From Duganella sp. sic0402 (GTDB lineage Bacteria > Pseudomonadota > Gammaproteobacteria > Burkholderiales > Burkholderiaceae_D), in contig NZ_JAHUWK010000020.1 of assembly GCF_019219065.1 (NCBI RefSeq), positions 1 to 33,530 of the forward strand: DNA of 33,530 nt. Direction: 5' to 3'. Below the pieces are notes generated by a model, which was not told the DNA's origin, searched no databases, and saw nothing but the letters and a program-made list of their open reading frames with translations. Below, piece after piece: positions 15,726 through 23,087 of the stretch (position 1 is its first letter; the number at the start of each line of letters is the position of its first letter). The translations under genes and the position numbers were made by a program.

Positions 15726-17105
15726 ATGAACATCGACTCTTCCCCTATCGCCGCGATTGCCACCGCTCCGGGGCGCGGCGGCATCGGCGTGGTGCGCGCC
15801 TCCGGCAAAAACCTGCAGGCGCTGATCGCCGCGCTGTTCGGCGATACCGCGCTGAAGCCGCGCCACGCCACCTACATCCCGTTCACCCAGGCGGACGGCG
15901 CCATGATCGACCAGGGCATCGCCATCTGGTTCAAAGGGCCGCATTCGTACACCGGCGAAGACGTGCTGGAGCTGCAAGGCCACGGCGGCCCGATCGTGCT
16001 GCAAATGCTGTTGCAACGGGTGCTGGAAGCGGGCCAGGAGATCGGCTTGCGGCTGGCCGAGCCGGGTGAATTCACGCGCCGCGCCTACCTCAATGACAAG
16101 CTCGACCTGGCGCAGGCCGAGGCGGTGGCCGACCTGATCGACGCCTCCACCGAGGCGGCGGCCAAATCGGCTTCGCAGTCGCTGTCTGGCGCGTTTTCGA
16201 AGACGGTCAACACGCTGGTCGGCAGCGTCACCAACCTGCGCATGCTGGTCGAGGCGACACTGGACTTCCCGGAAGAGGAAATCGACTTCCTGGAAAAATC
16301 CGACGCGCGTGGGCAACTGAAGGGCATTGTTGACGCTTTGGAGCAAGTGTTCCGCCAGGCGGCCCAGGGCGCGCTGCTGCGCGAGGGCCTGAACGTGGTG
16401 CTGGTCGGCCAGCCCAACGTCGGCAAATCCTCGCTGCTGAATGCGCTGGCGGGGAATGATGTGGCGATCGTCACGCCGATCGCCGGCACCACCCGCGACA
16501 AGGTCACCGAAACCATCCAGATCGAAGGCATCCCGCTGAACATCATCGACACGGCCGGCATCCGCGCGCCGGAAGAGGCGGTGGACGTGGTGGAACGGAT
16601 CGGTATCGAGCGCACCTGGGGCGAAATCGGCAAGGCGGACGTGATCCTGCACCTGCTGGACGCCGACCACGGCCCGTCGCGCGCCGACGAAAACATCATG
16701 GCCGCCTTCCCGCAGGGCGTGCCGGTGCTGCGCATCTGGAACAAGATCGACCTGTCGGGCCACAAGCCGGCGGTGGACGCGATGGACGACGCCACCCACA
16801 TCTACCTGTCGGCCAACAGCCACCTGGGGATCGATCTGCTGCGCAAGGAACTGCTGCGCATCGCCGGCTGGCAGCAGACCGGCGAATCGCTGTACCTGGC
16901 GCGCGAGCGCCACCTGATTGCGCTGAAAAACGCCGGCGCCCATCTGGCGCGCGCCGGCGAGCACGCGGCGCAGAACGACCAGTCGCTGGACCTGTTCGCC
17001 GAAGAACTGCGCCTTGCGCAAGTGCAGCTGTCCAGCATCACTGGCGCCTTCTCTTCCGACGACCTGCTCGGCGTCATCTTCAGCCGCTTCTGTATTGGCA
17101 AATAA
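15726..17105 (+). CDS. mnmE: tRNA uridine-5-carboxymethylaminomethyl modification GTPase MnmE
   Basis: With MnmG, MnmE modifies the wobble U34 of certain tRNAs. The 459-residue protein has the N-terminal tetrahydrofolate-binding domain (~1-120), a helical domain and an inserted Ras-like G domain. G-domain motifs are G1 GQPNVGKS at 228-235, G2 GTTRD at ~254-258, G3 DTAG at 275-278 and G4 NKID. It ends with the invariant FCIGK, with the catalytic Cys at 456. It lies in the usual place after yidC but is separated from it by a terminator. Confidence 0.97.
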   Translation: MNIDSSPIAAIATAPGRGGIGVVRASGKNLQALIAALFGDTALKPRHATYIPFTQADGAMIDQGIAIWFKGPHSYTGEDVLELQGHGGPIVLQMLLQRVLEAGQEIGLRLAEPGEFTRRAYLNDKLDLAQAEAVADLIDASTEAAAKSASQSLSGAFSKTVNTLVGSVTNLRMLVEATLDFPEEEIDFLEKSDARGQLKGIVDALEQVFRQAAQGALLREGLNVVLVGQPNVGKSSLLNALAGNDVAIVTPIAGTTRDKVTETIQIEGIPLNIIDTAGIRAPEEAVDVVERIGIERTWGEIGKADVILHLLDADHGPSRADENIMAAFPQGVPVLRIWNKIDLSGHKPAVDAMDDATHIYLSANSHLGIDLLRKELLRIAGWQQTGESLYLARERHLIALKNAGAHLARAGEHAAQNDQSLDLFAEELRLAQVQLSSITGAFSSDDLLGVIFSRFCIGK

Positions 17106-17109
17106 AAAC

Positions 17110-17165
17110 CGGGGTAGCTCAGATCTGACCCACGAGCTCATGTGCTCATGTCAGATTTGACCCGG
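17110..17165. repeat. Small dyad with tandem GCTCATGT between convergent genes
   Basis: An imperfect inverted repeat: CCGG ends at ~17109 and ~17161, and a perfect ATCTGAC / GTCAGAT stem at 17123-17129 with 17150-17156. The central part carries GAGC / GCTC and two tandem copies of GCTCATGT (17136-17151). It has no T-tract, so it is a poor intrinsic terminator. It may be a short intergenic palindromic repeat. Confidence 0.4.
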
Positions 17166-17178
17166 AGTTTTCTGCTGT

Positions 17179-18114
17179 CTAGTACGGCGAGCCGGTGACG
17201 TCGAGTTTGATTTGCCAGACGGCGCCGGCACCGGTGATGTAGAGGGTTTTGCCGTCGGCGCCACCGAAGGCGGCGTTGGTGACGTTGGCGTCGACCTTGA
17301 TGGTGGCGATCTGTTTGCCTTCCGGGGTGAAGACGCGCAGGCGTTTGTCGGTGTGTTCGGTAACGTAGATGTTGCCGTAGCAGTCAACCGCCATGCCGTC
17401 GGGAATACCCAGCTTCTCTACCAGGTCCTTGCCTTGCTGCGGCACGCCGTTCACGATGGCATACGCGCGCAGCACGCCGTGCTCGCCGACCATGCCGTTC
17501 ACGTACAGCACATCACCCTTCGGCGACAGCGAGACGCCGTTCGGATTTTTCAGCGTGTCGTCCACCACCGTGATCTTGCCGTCAGTCGCCACGCGGTAGA
17601 CGCGGGTCTTGTCCTGGCCGCCCGGTGCGGCGGCGCGCTGGAAGTCGGGATCGCTGAAGTACAGCGTGCCGTCCGCAGCCAGCGCCATATCGTTCGGCGA
17701 GTTAAACACCTTGCCGTCGAACTTGCCGACCACGTCGCTGCGCTTGCCGTCCAGCGTGTACAGCGATACCGATTTGTACTTGTGGGTGGCGGCCAGCAGG
17801 TTGCCGGCGCCATCGGTGGCCAGGCCGTTGCTGCCGCTGTCGTCGATCGCCACGCTGACTTTGCCGCTGGCATCCAGCTTCATGATACGCGACGGGAAGC
17901 CCGGCCCGAAGGTGAAGTCGGAGAAGTACAGCGCATCCTTGATCCACACCGGACCTTCGTACAGGCCCGGTTCACTGCGGGTACTGTTGGCGGCGGCGAT
18001 GCGGGTGGCGCTCAGTTCGCCGGCCGGGGCCTGGCCGGTGCAGGCCACCGGTGCGGCATAGGTGTGGGAGGCAGCCAGCAAGGCCGCCGCGGTCAGGGCG
18101 CTACGTAACGTCAT
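17179..18114 (-). CDS. Exported SMP-30/gluconolactonase-family protein
   Basis: The 311-residue product begins with a signal peptide (~1-20, likely cleaved after TYA before APVA) and is predicted periplasmic. The mature part is a six-bladed beta-propeller of the SMP-30/gluconolactonase/LRE family. It has YEGPVW for the first metal-ligand Glu, then NSPNDMALAADG, NPNGVSLSPKGDVLYV and GIPDGMAVDCYGNIYVTE. Family members are Ca2+/Zn2+-dependent lactonases acting on sugar lactones; the substrate here is unknown. The ATG overlaps the stop of the diguanylate cyclase gene by 4 nt (ATGA), so the two are translationally coupled. Confidence 0.85.
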   Translation of the reverse strand: MTLRSALTAAALLAASHTYAAPVACTGQAPAGELSATRIAAANSTRSEPGLYEGPVWIKDALYFSDFTFGPGFPSRIMKLDASGKVSVAIDDSGSNGLATDGAGNLLAATHKYKSVSLYTLDGKRSDVVGKFDGKVFNSPNDMALAADGTLYFSDPDFQRAAAPGGQDKTRVYRVATDGKITVVDDTLKNPNGVSLSPKGDVLYVNGMVGEHGVLRAYAIVNGVPQQGKDLVEKLGIPDGMAVDCYGNIYVTEHTDKRLRVFTPEGKQIATIKVDANVTNAAFGGADGKTLYITGAGAVWQIKLDVTGSPY

Positions 18115-19085
18115 GCTGCATTCTCCTGTTGATGTTGGTAGACAATGACGCAGTCGCGTCCGGCTTTCTTGGCGGCGTACAGGCAGCTGTCGGCGGCGGC
18201 CAGCATGGCGGCGGCGTCGGCCAGATGGTCTTTGTCGAAGGTGGCCACGCCGATGCTCATGGTGACGTGCGGCCGGGTTGCCGCCGGCGAGTGTTTGAGG
18301 TTGAGCGAGGCGATGCGGGCGCGGATGGTTTCCGCCACCAGCGCCGCCTGTTCGCCGCTGGTGTCCGGCAGCACCGCGCCGAACTCTTCGCCGCCGTAGC
18401 GCGCCGCCAGGTCGGCCGGGCGCTGCAGGCTGGCGGCGAATGCTTCGGCCACCAGCGTCAGGCAGGCGTCGCCCTGCTGGTGGCCGAAGTGGTCGTTATA
18501 GGCCTTGAACGAGTCGATGTCCATCAGCAGCAGCGACAGCTGGCCTTCGTTACGGATCGCGCGCCGTAGCTCGCGGTCCAGCGCCACGTCGAAGTGGCGG
18601 CGGTTGGCGATGCCGGTCAGGCCGTCCACATACGATTGCGCGCGCAGCTGTTCGGCCTGGCTGCGCAGCTGGCGCTCGCGGCCGACGATGGTGCTGATGT
18701 CGCTGACTTCGATCAGGCAGTAGCGTTCCTTGCCTTCGTTGAACGGCGTCACCGACACCTGCTGTTCAACCCGTTCGCCGCCCCAGCTGCCAGCCGGATA
18801 CAGCGGGAAGGGCGAAGGATTCAGCGTCGGCGACAGCTGCTGCGGCAGATTGCTTTGCAGCGCACTCAGTACCGCCTGCTCCAGCCGGTGACCGCGCAGC
18901 TCGCCATATAAATCAAACAAGTCCTGGCCGGTCACGCGCTGCGCCGAGCGGCCCGAGCGGCTGGCCATCCATTGGTTCCACATGACGATGTGCAGGTTGG
19001 CGTCGATGACGATCAAGCCCAGCTGGGCAAGTCCGAGCACGCGCGCGGACAAAGGGCTGGACGGGGAAGTGCCGGGTTCAGACAT
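18111..19085 (-). CDS. PAS-GGDEF diguanylate cyclase
   Basis: This enzyme makes cyclic di-GMP from two GTP. The 324-residue protein has an N-terminal PAS-like sensor (~10-135, containing LGLIVIDANLHIVMWNQ), a short coiled linker (~135-152) and a GGDEF domain from YVDGLTGIANRRHFD. The active-site loop is GGEEF at 231-235, an accepted active variant. RPAD at 222-225 with a five-residue spacer is an inhibitory I-site, so product feedback is expected. No membrane segment is seen, so it is cytosolic. It is the first gene of a two-gene unit with the lactonase-like gene. Confidence 0.93.
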   Translation of the reverse strand: MSEPGTSPSSPLSARVLGLAQLGLIVIDANLHIVMWNQWMASRSGRSAQRVTGQDLFDLYGELRGHRLEQAVLSALQSNLPQQLSPTLNPSPFPLYPAGSWGGERVEQQVSVTPFNEGKERYCLIEVSDISTIVGRERQLRSQAEQLRAQSYVDGLTGIANRRHFDVALDRELRRAIRNEGQLSLLLMDIDSFKAYNDHFGHQQGDACLTLVAEAFAASLQRPADLAARYGGEEFGAVLPDTSGEQAALVAETIRARIASLNLKHSPAATRPHVTMSIGVATFDKDHLADAAAMLAAADSCLYAAKKAGRDCVIVYQHQQENAA

Positions 19086-19121
19086 GCGTGCTTTCCTGAC
19101 AGGAAGGATAAACGTGTCACG

Positions 19122-19127
19122 ATTATA
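19122..19127 (-). promoter_or_regulatory. -10 element upstream of the diguanylate cyclase gene
   Basis: Read leftward the sequence is TATAAT, 37 bp before the ATG. The best -35 candidate, TTGATG, is 19 bp upstream, so the spacing is long. The remaining spacer 19128-19347 shows no gene. Confidence 0.45.
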
Positions 19128-19347
19128 AGGCGAGCCGCGCAGCTTGCATCAACTATCGTTTCCACCTTTTTCATTGAAAAATATTTCGTTCTTTTCTGCC
19201 GCAGCGGCGGCCGCATTTATCCTGCTATTATTGATTGTCGCAAACGCCCATGCGGTTTCAGGCAACCGTTGAGAAATCTCATGTTCGTGGCAATTCCGCT
19301 GAAGTAATCTTGCAACTTAGCCTAGCTTGGCCTGGAAGGAGAGGATC

Positions 19348-19554
19348 GTGGAACCGATACAAGAGAGCATCCCCGACGACGGGGCCGGCAGGCCGCCCGG
19401 CGTCGCACCGGCGACGCCGCCGGTACGCGCGCGGCACATGCTGCCGCCCAAGGGCGCCTGCTGGTATTGCGAAAAGCCGCTGGACAATGTGCGCCGTTTT
19501 TGCGACAAGGAATGCGCCGACGCGTTTGACGAAGAAAAGGAATACACCCGCTAG
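19348..19554 (+). CDS. Small zinc-ribbon-like protein
   Basis: GTG 19348 is chosen as the start because AAGGAGAGG lies just upstream. The 68-residue protein has a Pro-rich N-terminal half and a C-terminal CWYC ... FCDKEC arrangement. The two cysteine pairs are about 12 residues apart and are followed by an acidic/aromatic helix ending in EEKEYTR. This resembles short treble-clef/zinc-ribbon proteins of the DUF2116 type, which bind one Zn2+. The function is unknown. The gene stands alone and converges on the HPt gene with a 13-nt gap. Confidence 0.7.
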   Translation: MEPIQESIPDDGAGRPPGVAPATPPVRARHMLPPKGACWYCEKPLDNVRRFCDKECADAFDEEKEYTR

Positions 19555-19567
19555 CCGTCGGCCAGCA

Positions 19568-20197
19568 TTACGCCATCGCCGCCCGCAAGCTGGCCAGCGC
19601 CGCTTCAAAATCGAACTGGTGCGCCGCTTCCGTCACTTCCTGAAATACTTCTACTCCCAGGCTGGCCGCCAGCACCGTCGCCGATTGCTCCAGCACATCG
19701 ATCGCCGCGCCATCGCCTTCATCCAGCAGCCGCATCAGATGCAACAGCAGCATGCGCGTTTCCGGCACCATTGCCGGTTCCATTGCCGTGGGCGCTTGCG
19801 CCGCCAGGATCTGCTGCGGATCGCCATCCAGCACCTCGTCAATCACGCTGATCAGGCTGCGCAGCGCTTGTTCCAGCTGCGCCAGCGGCGCCGACCACAC
19901 CTGCGCCGGGCCGGCGCACAGCGGCTCCAGATGCGACGCCAGCAGATACACCTGCTGCGCGCCGATCATGCCGGCCGCACCCTTCAAAGTGTGGATGATG
20001 CGCTGCGCGTGGCCGGGTTCGTTGTCGTCGAAGGCCTTGCGCGCCTGGCAGCCGCTGTCCGGATAGCGCTGGCGGAAACGGCGCAGTATCTGCAGATACA
20101 GGTCGCGGTCGCCCATCAGCTGCTGCAAGCCGGTTTCCACTTGCAAAACATGGCCCCCGGTAGGAGCGGCTGAGACTGGCGGACTGGTTGAGGTCAT
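19568..20197 (-). CDS. HPt-domain phosphotransfer protein
   Basis: The protein is ~209 residues from ATG 20197. GTG 20221 and ATG 20209 are in-frame alternatives and none has a clear Shine-Dalgarno. The N-terminal ~100 residues form a four-helix HPt domain with IIHTLKGAAGMIGA, whose His (69 from this start) is the phospho-acceptor. The C-terminal ~100 residues are helical, Ala/Leu-rich and unassigned; they may be a second, His-less bundle. HPt proteins relay phosphate between hybrid kinases and response regulators, but no kinase is nearby. It begins within 30 nt of the upstream CAP-lipoprotein stop, so co-transcription is likely. Confidence 0.82.
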   Translation of the reverse strand: MTSTSPPVSAAPTGGHVLQVETGLQQLMGDRDLYLQILRRFRQRYPDSGCQARKAFDDNEPGHAQRIIHTLKGAAGMIGAQQVYLLASHLEPLCAGPAQVWSAPLAQLEQALRSLISVIDEVLDGDPQQILAAQAPTAMEPAMVPETRMLLLHLMRLLDEGDGAAIDVLEQSATVLAASLGVEVFQEVTEAAHQFDFEAALASLRAAMA

Positions 20198-20224
20198 AGC
20201 CGCTACCATAACAGAGTACACACT

Positions 20225-21187
20225 TTATTTGGTGGTGAACGACCAACTGCGGCTGACCGCCACCCCGGCCACCGTGCCGTTGAAGCTGACATCGTAGGTG
20301 GTGGCCGCCGCCAGCGGCGCCAGCGGGATGATGGCGGCGGCATTGCGCACGCTGTTGTTGGTGCCGGCGTCATAGCTCAGCAGGCGGGTGCTGAGGGCGG
20401 TGCCGCCGCGCGGCGTGATGGTAAAGCTGCGCACCACGATGGTGTCGCTGCCGCTGCCGTCCGCGTGCACGCTGACCGGATAGCCGACCAGGTTCTGATC
20501 CGGCACCGGGTCGGGCGCTTCCGTGTCGCTATAGAAATTGACAGGAACACTAGTCTGGTTGCTGATCGGATAAGTGGCGATATTGCCGCGTCCCAGCGCA
20601 TTGTAGCCGCCGCTGGCGCCGAAGTCGGCGGTGAAATAGGTATAGCCGCCGGTAACGGTGGCCGAGCCGGTGCCGATTTCGCGGAAGCGCGGGTCAAAGA
20701 TCACATAGCGGTGGTAGATCGCGGTGATCAGCTCCTCCGCCTGATAGAAGCCGGAGGTGTTGCTGGTGGCGGAGATCACCTCGCCGATGGCGGACGGCGC
20801 CGTGGTGCGGTAGCCGGCGGCGGTCAGGCGGTCACTCAGGGAGGCGCCGGTGTAGCCTTGCAGGCCGGCCGTCTGCTGGTGGCTGATGGTATTGTTGATG
20901 CGTTGATAATCCGAATGGCCCTGCGCTGCCTTGTCGATCAGGCTGTTGCGCGACAGCACCGCCACGCCGACCTGGGCGCGCCGGTAATTGATCCAGACAT
21001 AGCCGTCGTTGGCGCCGTTGCCGCTCAGCGTAGGCATGCCCGGTTCCTGCGTTGGCGGTGTGGTCGTCGGTGGCGGAGTAGTGATCGCCACCGTGTCGCC
21101 GCCACCACCGCCGCATGCCGTCAGCAGGGCGGCGGCCAGCAAGTTCGCCGCCAGCACGCCCGCTGCGGATAGTCGCCATTTTTTCAT
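20225..21187 (-). CDS. CAP-domain (SCP/PR-1) lipoprotein
   Basis: The start is ATG 21187, with GAGGAG upstream; the product is 320 residues. A type II signal sequence ends in the lipobox LLTAC (Cys25), and a Gly/Thr/Pro-rich tether follows. Residues ~60-200 form a CAP domain (YRRAQVGVAVLSRNSLIDKAA, then QGHSDYQ, ISHQQ and YTYFTADFG). The C-terminal ~90 residues look like a bacterial Ig-like domain (LAPLAAATTYDVSF, RSWSFTT). Bacterial CAP proteins are envelope proteins of mostly unknown activity. The N-terminal Cys and tether place it at the outer membrane. It is probably co-transcribed with the HPt gene. Confidence 0.85.
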   Translation of the reverse strand: MKKWRLSAAGVLAANLLAAALLTACGGGGGDTVAITTPPPTTTPPTQEPGMPTLSGNGANDGYVWINYRRAQVGVAVLSRNSLIDKAAQGHSDYQRINNTISHQQTAGLQGYTGASLSDRLTAAGYRTTAPSAIGEVISATSNTSGFYQAEELITAIYHRYVIFDPRFREIGTGSATVTGGYTYFTADFGASGGYNALGRGNIATYPISNQTSVPVNFYSDTEAPDPVPDQNLVGYPVSVHADGSGSDTIVVRSFTITPRGGTALSTRLLSYDAGTNNSVRNAAAIIPLAPLAAATTYDVSFNGTVAGVAVSRSWSFTTK

Positions 21188-21299
21188 GATGAGCTCCTCT
21201 GCCATGGAAGCAATTCTAAGCCGGTTTTCAAAAGCGCCGCACGCGTTAGGGATGTGCTAAAAATGGTAAGCTTGCCGTTTCTTTGAGATTGCCCCTGTT

Positions 21300-22085
21300 T
21301 TGAAGCCACTACACCGTCAGCGCATGCAGCGCGCCAAGTTTGCCTTGCCCAGCATCGTCACCCTGATGTCGATCGCCTGCGGCTTCGGCAGCATCGTCAT
21401 TTCGGTCGACAACGCCATGGTCGGCTCGGCCCAGGATTACCGCCTGGCTGCCGTGCTGCTGGTGCTGGCCGGCGTGTTCGACGCGCTGGACGGCTTCGTG
21501 GCGCGCGCCACCAATACCCAGTCCGAGTTCGGCATGCAGCTCGATTCGATTGCCGACGTGATGAATTTTGGCTGTGCGCCGGGGCTGCTGCTGTATTGCT
21601 GGGGCTTCCAGCAGCTGGGCGCCGATTATCCGACGCTGCTGCGCCTGGGCGGCATGGCCAGCTTCTTCTTTGTCGCCTGCGGGGCGCTGCGGCTGGCGCG
21701 TTTCAATGTCAATGTGGGGCGCACCGATCCGCGCTACTTTGTCGGCATGCCGATCACCGCTGGCGCGGCTTGCGTGGCGTCGGTGGTGGTGGCCTGGCCT
21801 GATCCGGCCGCGTCGGCCTTGCAGGGCAGCCTGATCGTGCTGCTGCTGTTCGTGGTCGGCAGCCTGATGGTGTCGACCGTGCGCTTCCCCAGCTCCAAGC
21901 AGAAGAAAAGCTGGGGCGCGCTGGTGGTGTTGCTGATTAACCTGGGCCTGCTGGCCTGGCTGCAAGTGCTGTACTTCGTGCTGTTCTTCGCGTTCTATAT
22001 CGCGTTTACGCTGGCGCTGAATGGCGCGTGGAAAACCGGCTGGACGGGGATCGCCCCGCCGGTTATTTATGGCGACGAGGGTTAA
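21300..22085 (+). CDS. pssA: CDP-diacylglycerol-serine O-phosphatidyltransferase
   Basis: This enzyme makes phosphatidylserine, the precursor of phosphatidylethanolamine, in the inner membrane. The CDP-alcohol phosphotransferase signature is complete: D61, D64, G65, A68, R69, G78, D82 and D86, within DALDGFVARA and GMQLDSIAD. Several membrane helices are evident across the 261 residues, and the last (LQVLYFVLFFAFYIAFTLAL) is very hydrophobic. The start is unsettled, TTG 21300 or ATG 21324, with no clear Shine-Dalgarno for either. The stop is 9 nt from the end of the convergent aldo/keto reductase gene. Confidence 0.88.
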   Translation: MKPLHRQRMQRAKFALPSIVTLMSIACGFGSIVISVDNAMVGSAQDYRLAAVLLVLAGVFDALDGFVARATNTQSEFGMQLDSIADVMNFGCAPGLLLYCWGFQQLGADYPTLLRLGGMASFFFVACGALRLARFNVNVGRTDPRYFVGMPITAGAACVASVVVAWPDPAASALQGSLIVLLLFVVGSLMVSTVRFPSSKQKKSWGALVVLLINLGLLAWLQVLYFVLFFAFYIAFTLALNGAWKTGWTGIAPPVIYGDEG

Positions 22086-22094
22086 GCGCGCCCG

Positions 22095-23006
22095 TTAAGC
22101 CACCTCGTGGCCGCGCGCCGCGCGCAGGATCTCGAACCACTGGCTGCGGCTCAGGCTGAACTGGGTCGCTTCTACCGCTTCCTTCACCGCCGCGATGCGG
22201 CCCGAACCGGTCAGCGGCACCGGACGGCTAGGTAGCTGCATAATCCACGCAAACACCACGCTGCCGAACGGTCGTTGCAGCTCATCGGCGACTTTCTGGA
22301 TCACGGTGCGGACGCGCGCGCTGGCGGCGTCATCGCTGCTGAACAGGCGGCCGCCAGCCAGCGGCGACCAGATCATCGGCGCCACGCCCAGGTCTTGCAG
22401 GCCGTCGAAGGTTTCATCGAACATTGGCACCACATGCAGCGGCGAGAACTCGACCTGGTTGGTGGCCAGCGCGATGCGGCGGTTAAGGCTCTCGAACTGG
22501 TGGCGGCTGAAGTTGGACACGCCGAAGTGCTTGACCTTGCCATCCTGGCGCAGCTGCGCGAAGGCGCCGGCAATCTCATCAAAATTCATCAGCGGGTCCG
22601 GGCGGTGGATCAGCAGCAGGTCCAGATGGTCGGTGCCCAGCTGGCGCAGCGAATTTTCTGCCGAGGCGATGATGTGGCTGGCGCTGGTGTCATAGTGCTG
22701 GATGGTGTGCTCGGGGCGCGCCGCCGAGATCAGCTTGATGCCGCATTTGCTGACGATCTGCATCTTGTCGCGCAGCGAAGGCTGTAGCTTCAGCGCTTCG
22801 CCGAAAGTGGCCTCGACGCCGTAGCCGCCGTAGATGTCGGCGTGGTCGAAGCTGGTGACGCCCATGGCCAGCGCCTGCTCTATCCAGTCGACGCGCTGCT
22901 GTGGCGACAGATTCCATTCATTCATGCGCCACATGCCGGCGACAATGCGTGACAGCGTCAGGCCGCCGGCGTAGGTAACGAGGGAAGGGCAGGACAGATT
23001 GGTCAT
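22095..23006 (-). CDS. Aldo/keto reductase (YdhF type)
   Basis: A NAD(P)H-dependent TIM-barrel oxidoreductase of 303 residues from ATG 23006, which has GGAAAG upstream. The catalytic tetrad is visible: D54 (SFDHADIYG), Y59, K87 (IVSKCG) and H134 (LLIHRPDP). VSNFSRHQFE and PLTGSGR match the cofactor-binding C-terminal half of the YdhF-like group. The substrate is unknown. It diverges from the HDOD gene across an 80-bp AT-rich spacer and converges with pssA. Confidence 0.9.
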   Translation of the reverse strand: MTNLSCPSLVTYAGGLTLSRIVAGMWRMNEWNLSPQQRVDWIEQALAMGVTSFDHADIYGGYGVEATFGEALKLQPSLRDKMQIVSKCGIKLISAARPEHTIQHYDTSASHIIASAENSLRQLGTDHLDLLLIHRPDPLMNFDEIAGAFAQLRQDGKVKHFGVSNFSRHQFESLNRRIALATNQVEFSPLHVVPMFDETFDGLQDLGVAPMIWSPLAGGRLFSSDDAASARVRTVIQKVADELQRPFGSVVFAWIMQLPSRPVPLTGSGRIAAVKEAVEATQFSLSRSQWFEILRAARGHEVA

Positions 23007-23087
23007 GAGCATACTTTCCAAGCGTAAATGTAAGGCAAGAATTATAGTATGATCGTCACGTCTGCCTGACCGAACGGAGAGCTCAAC

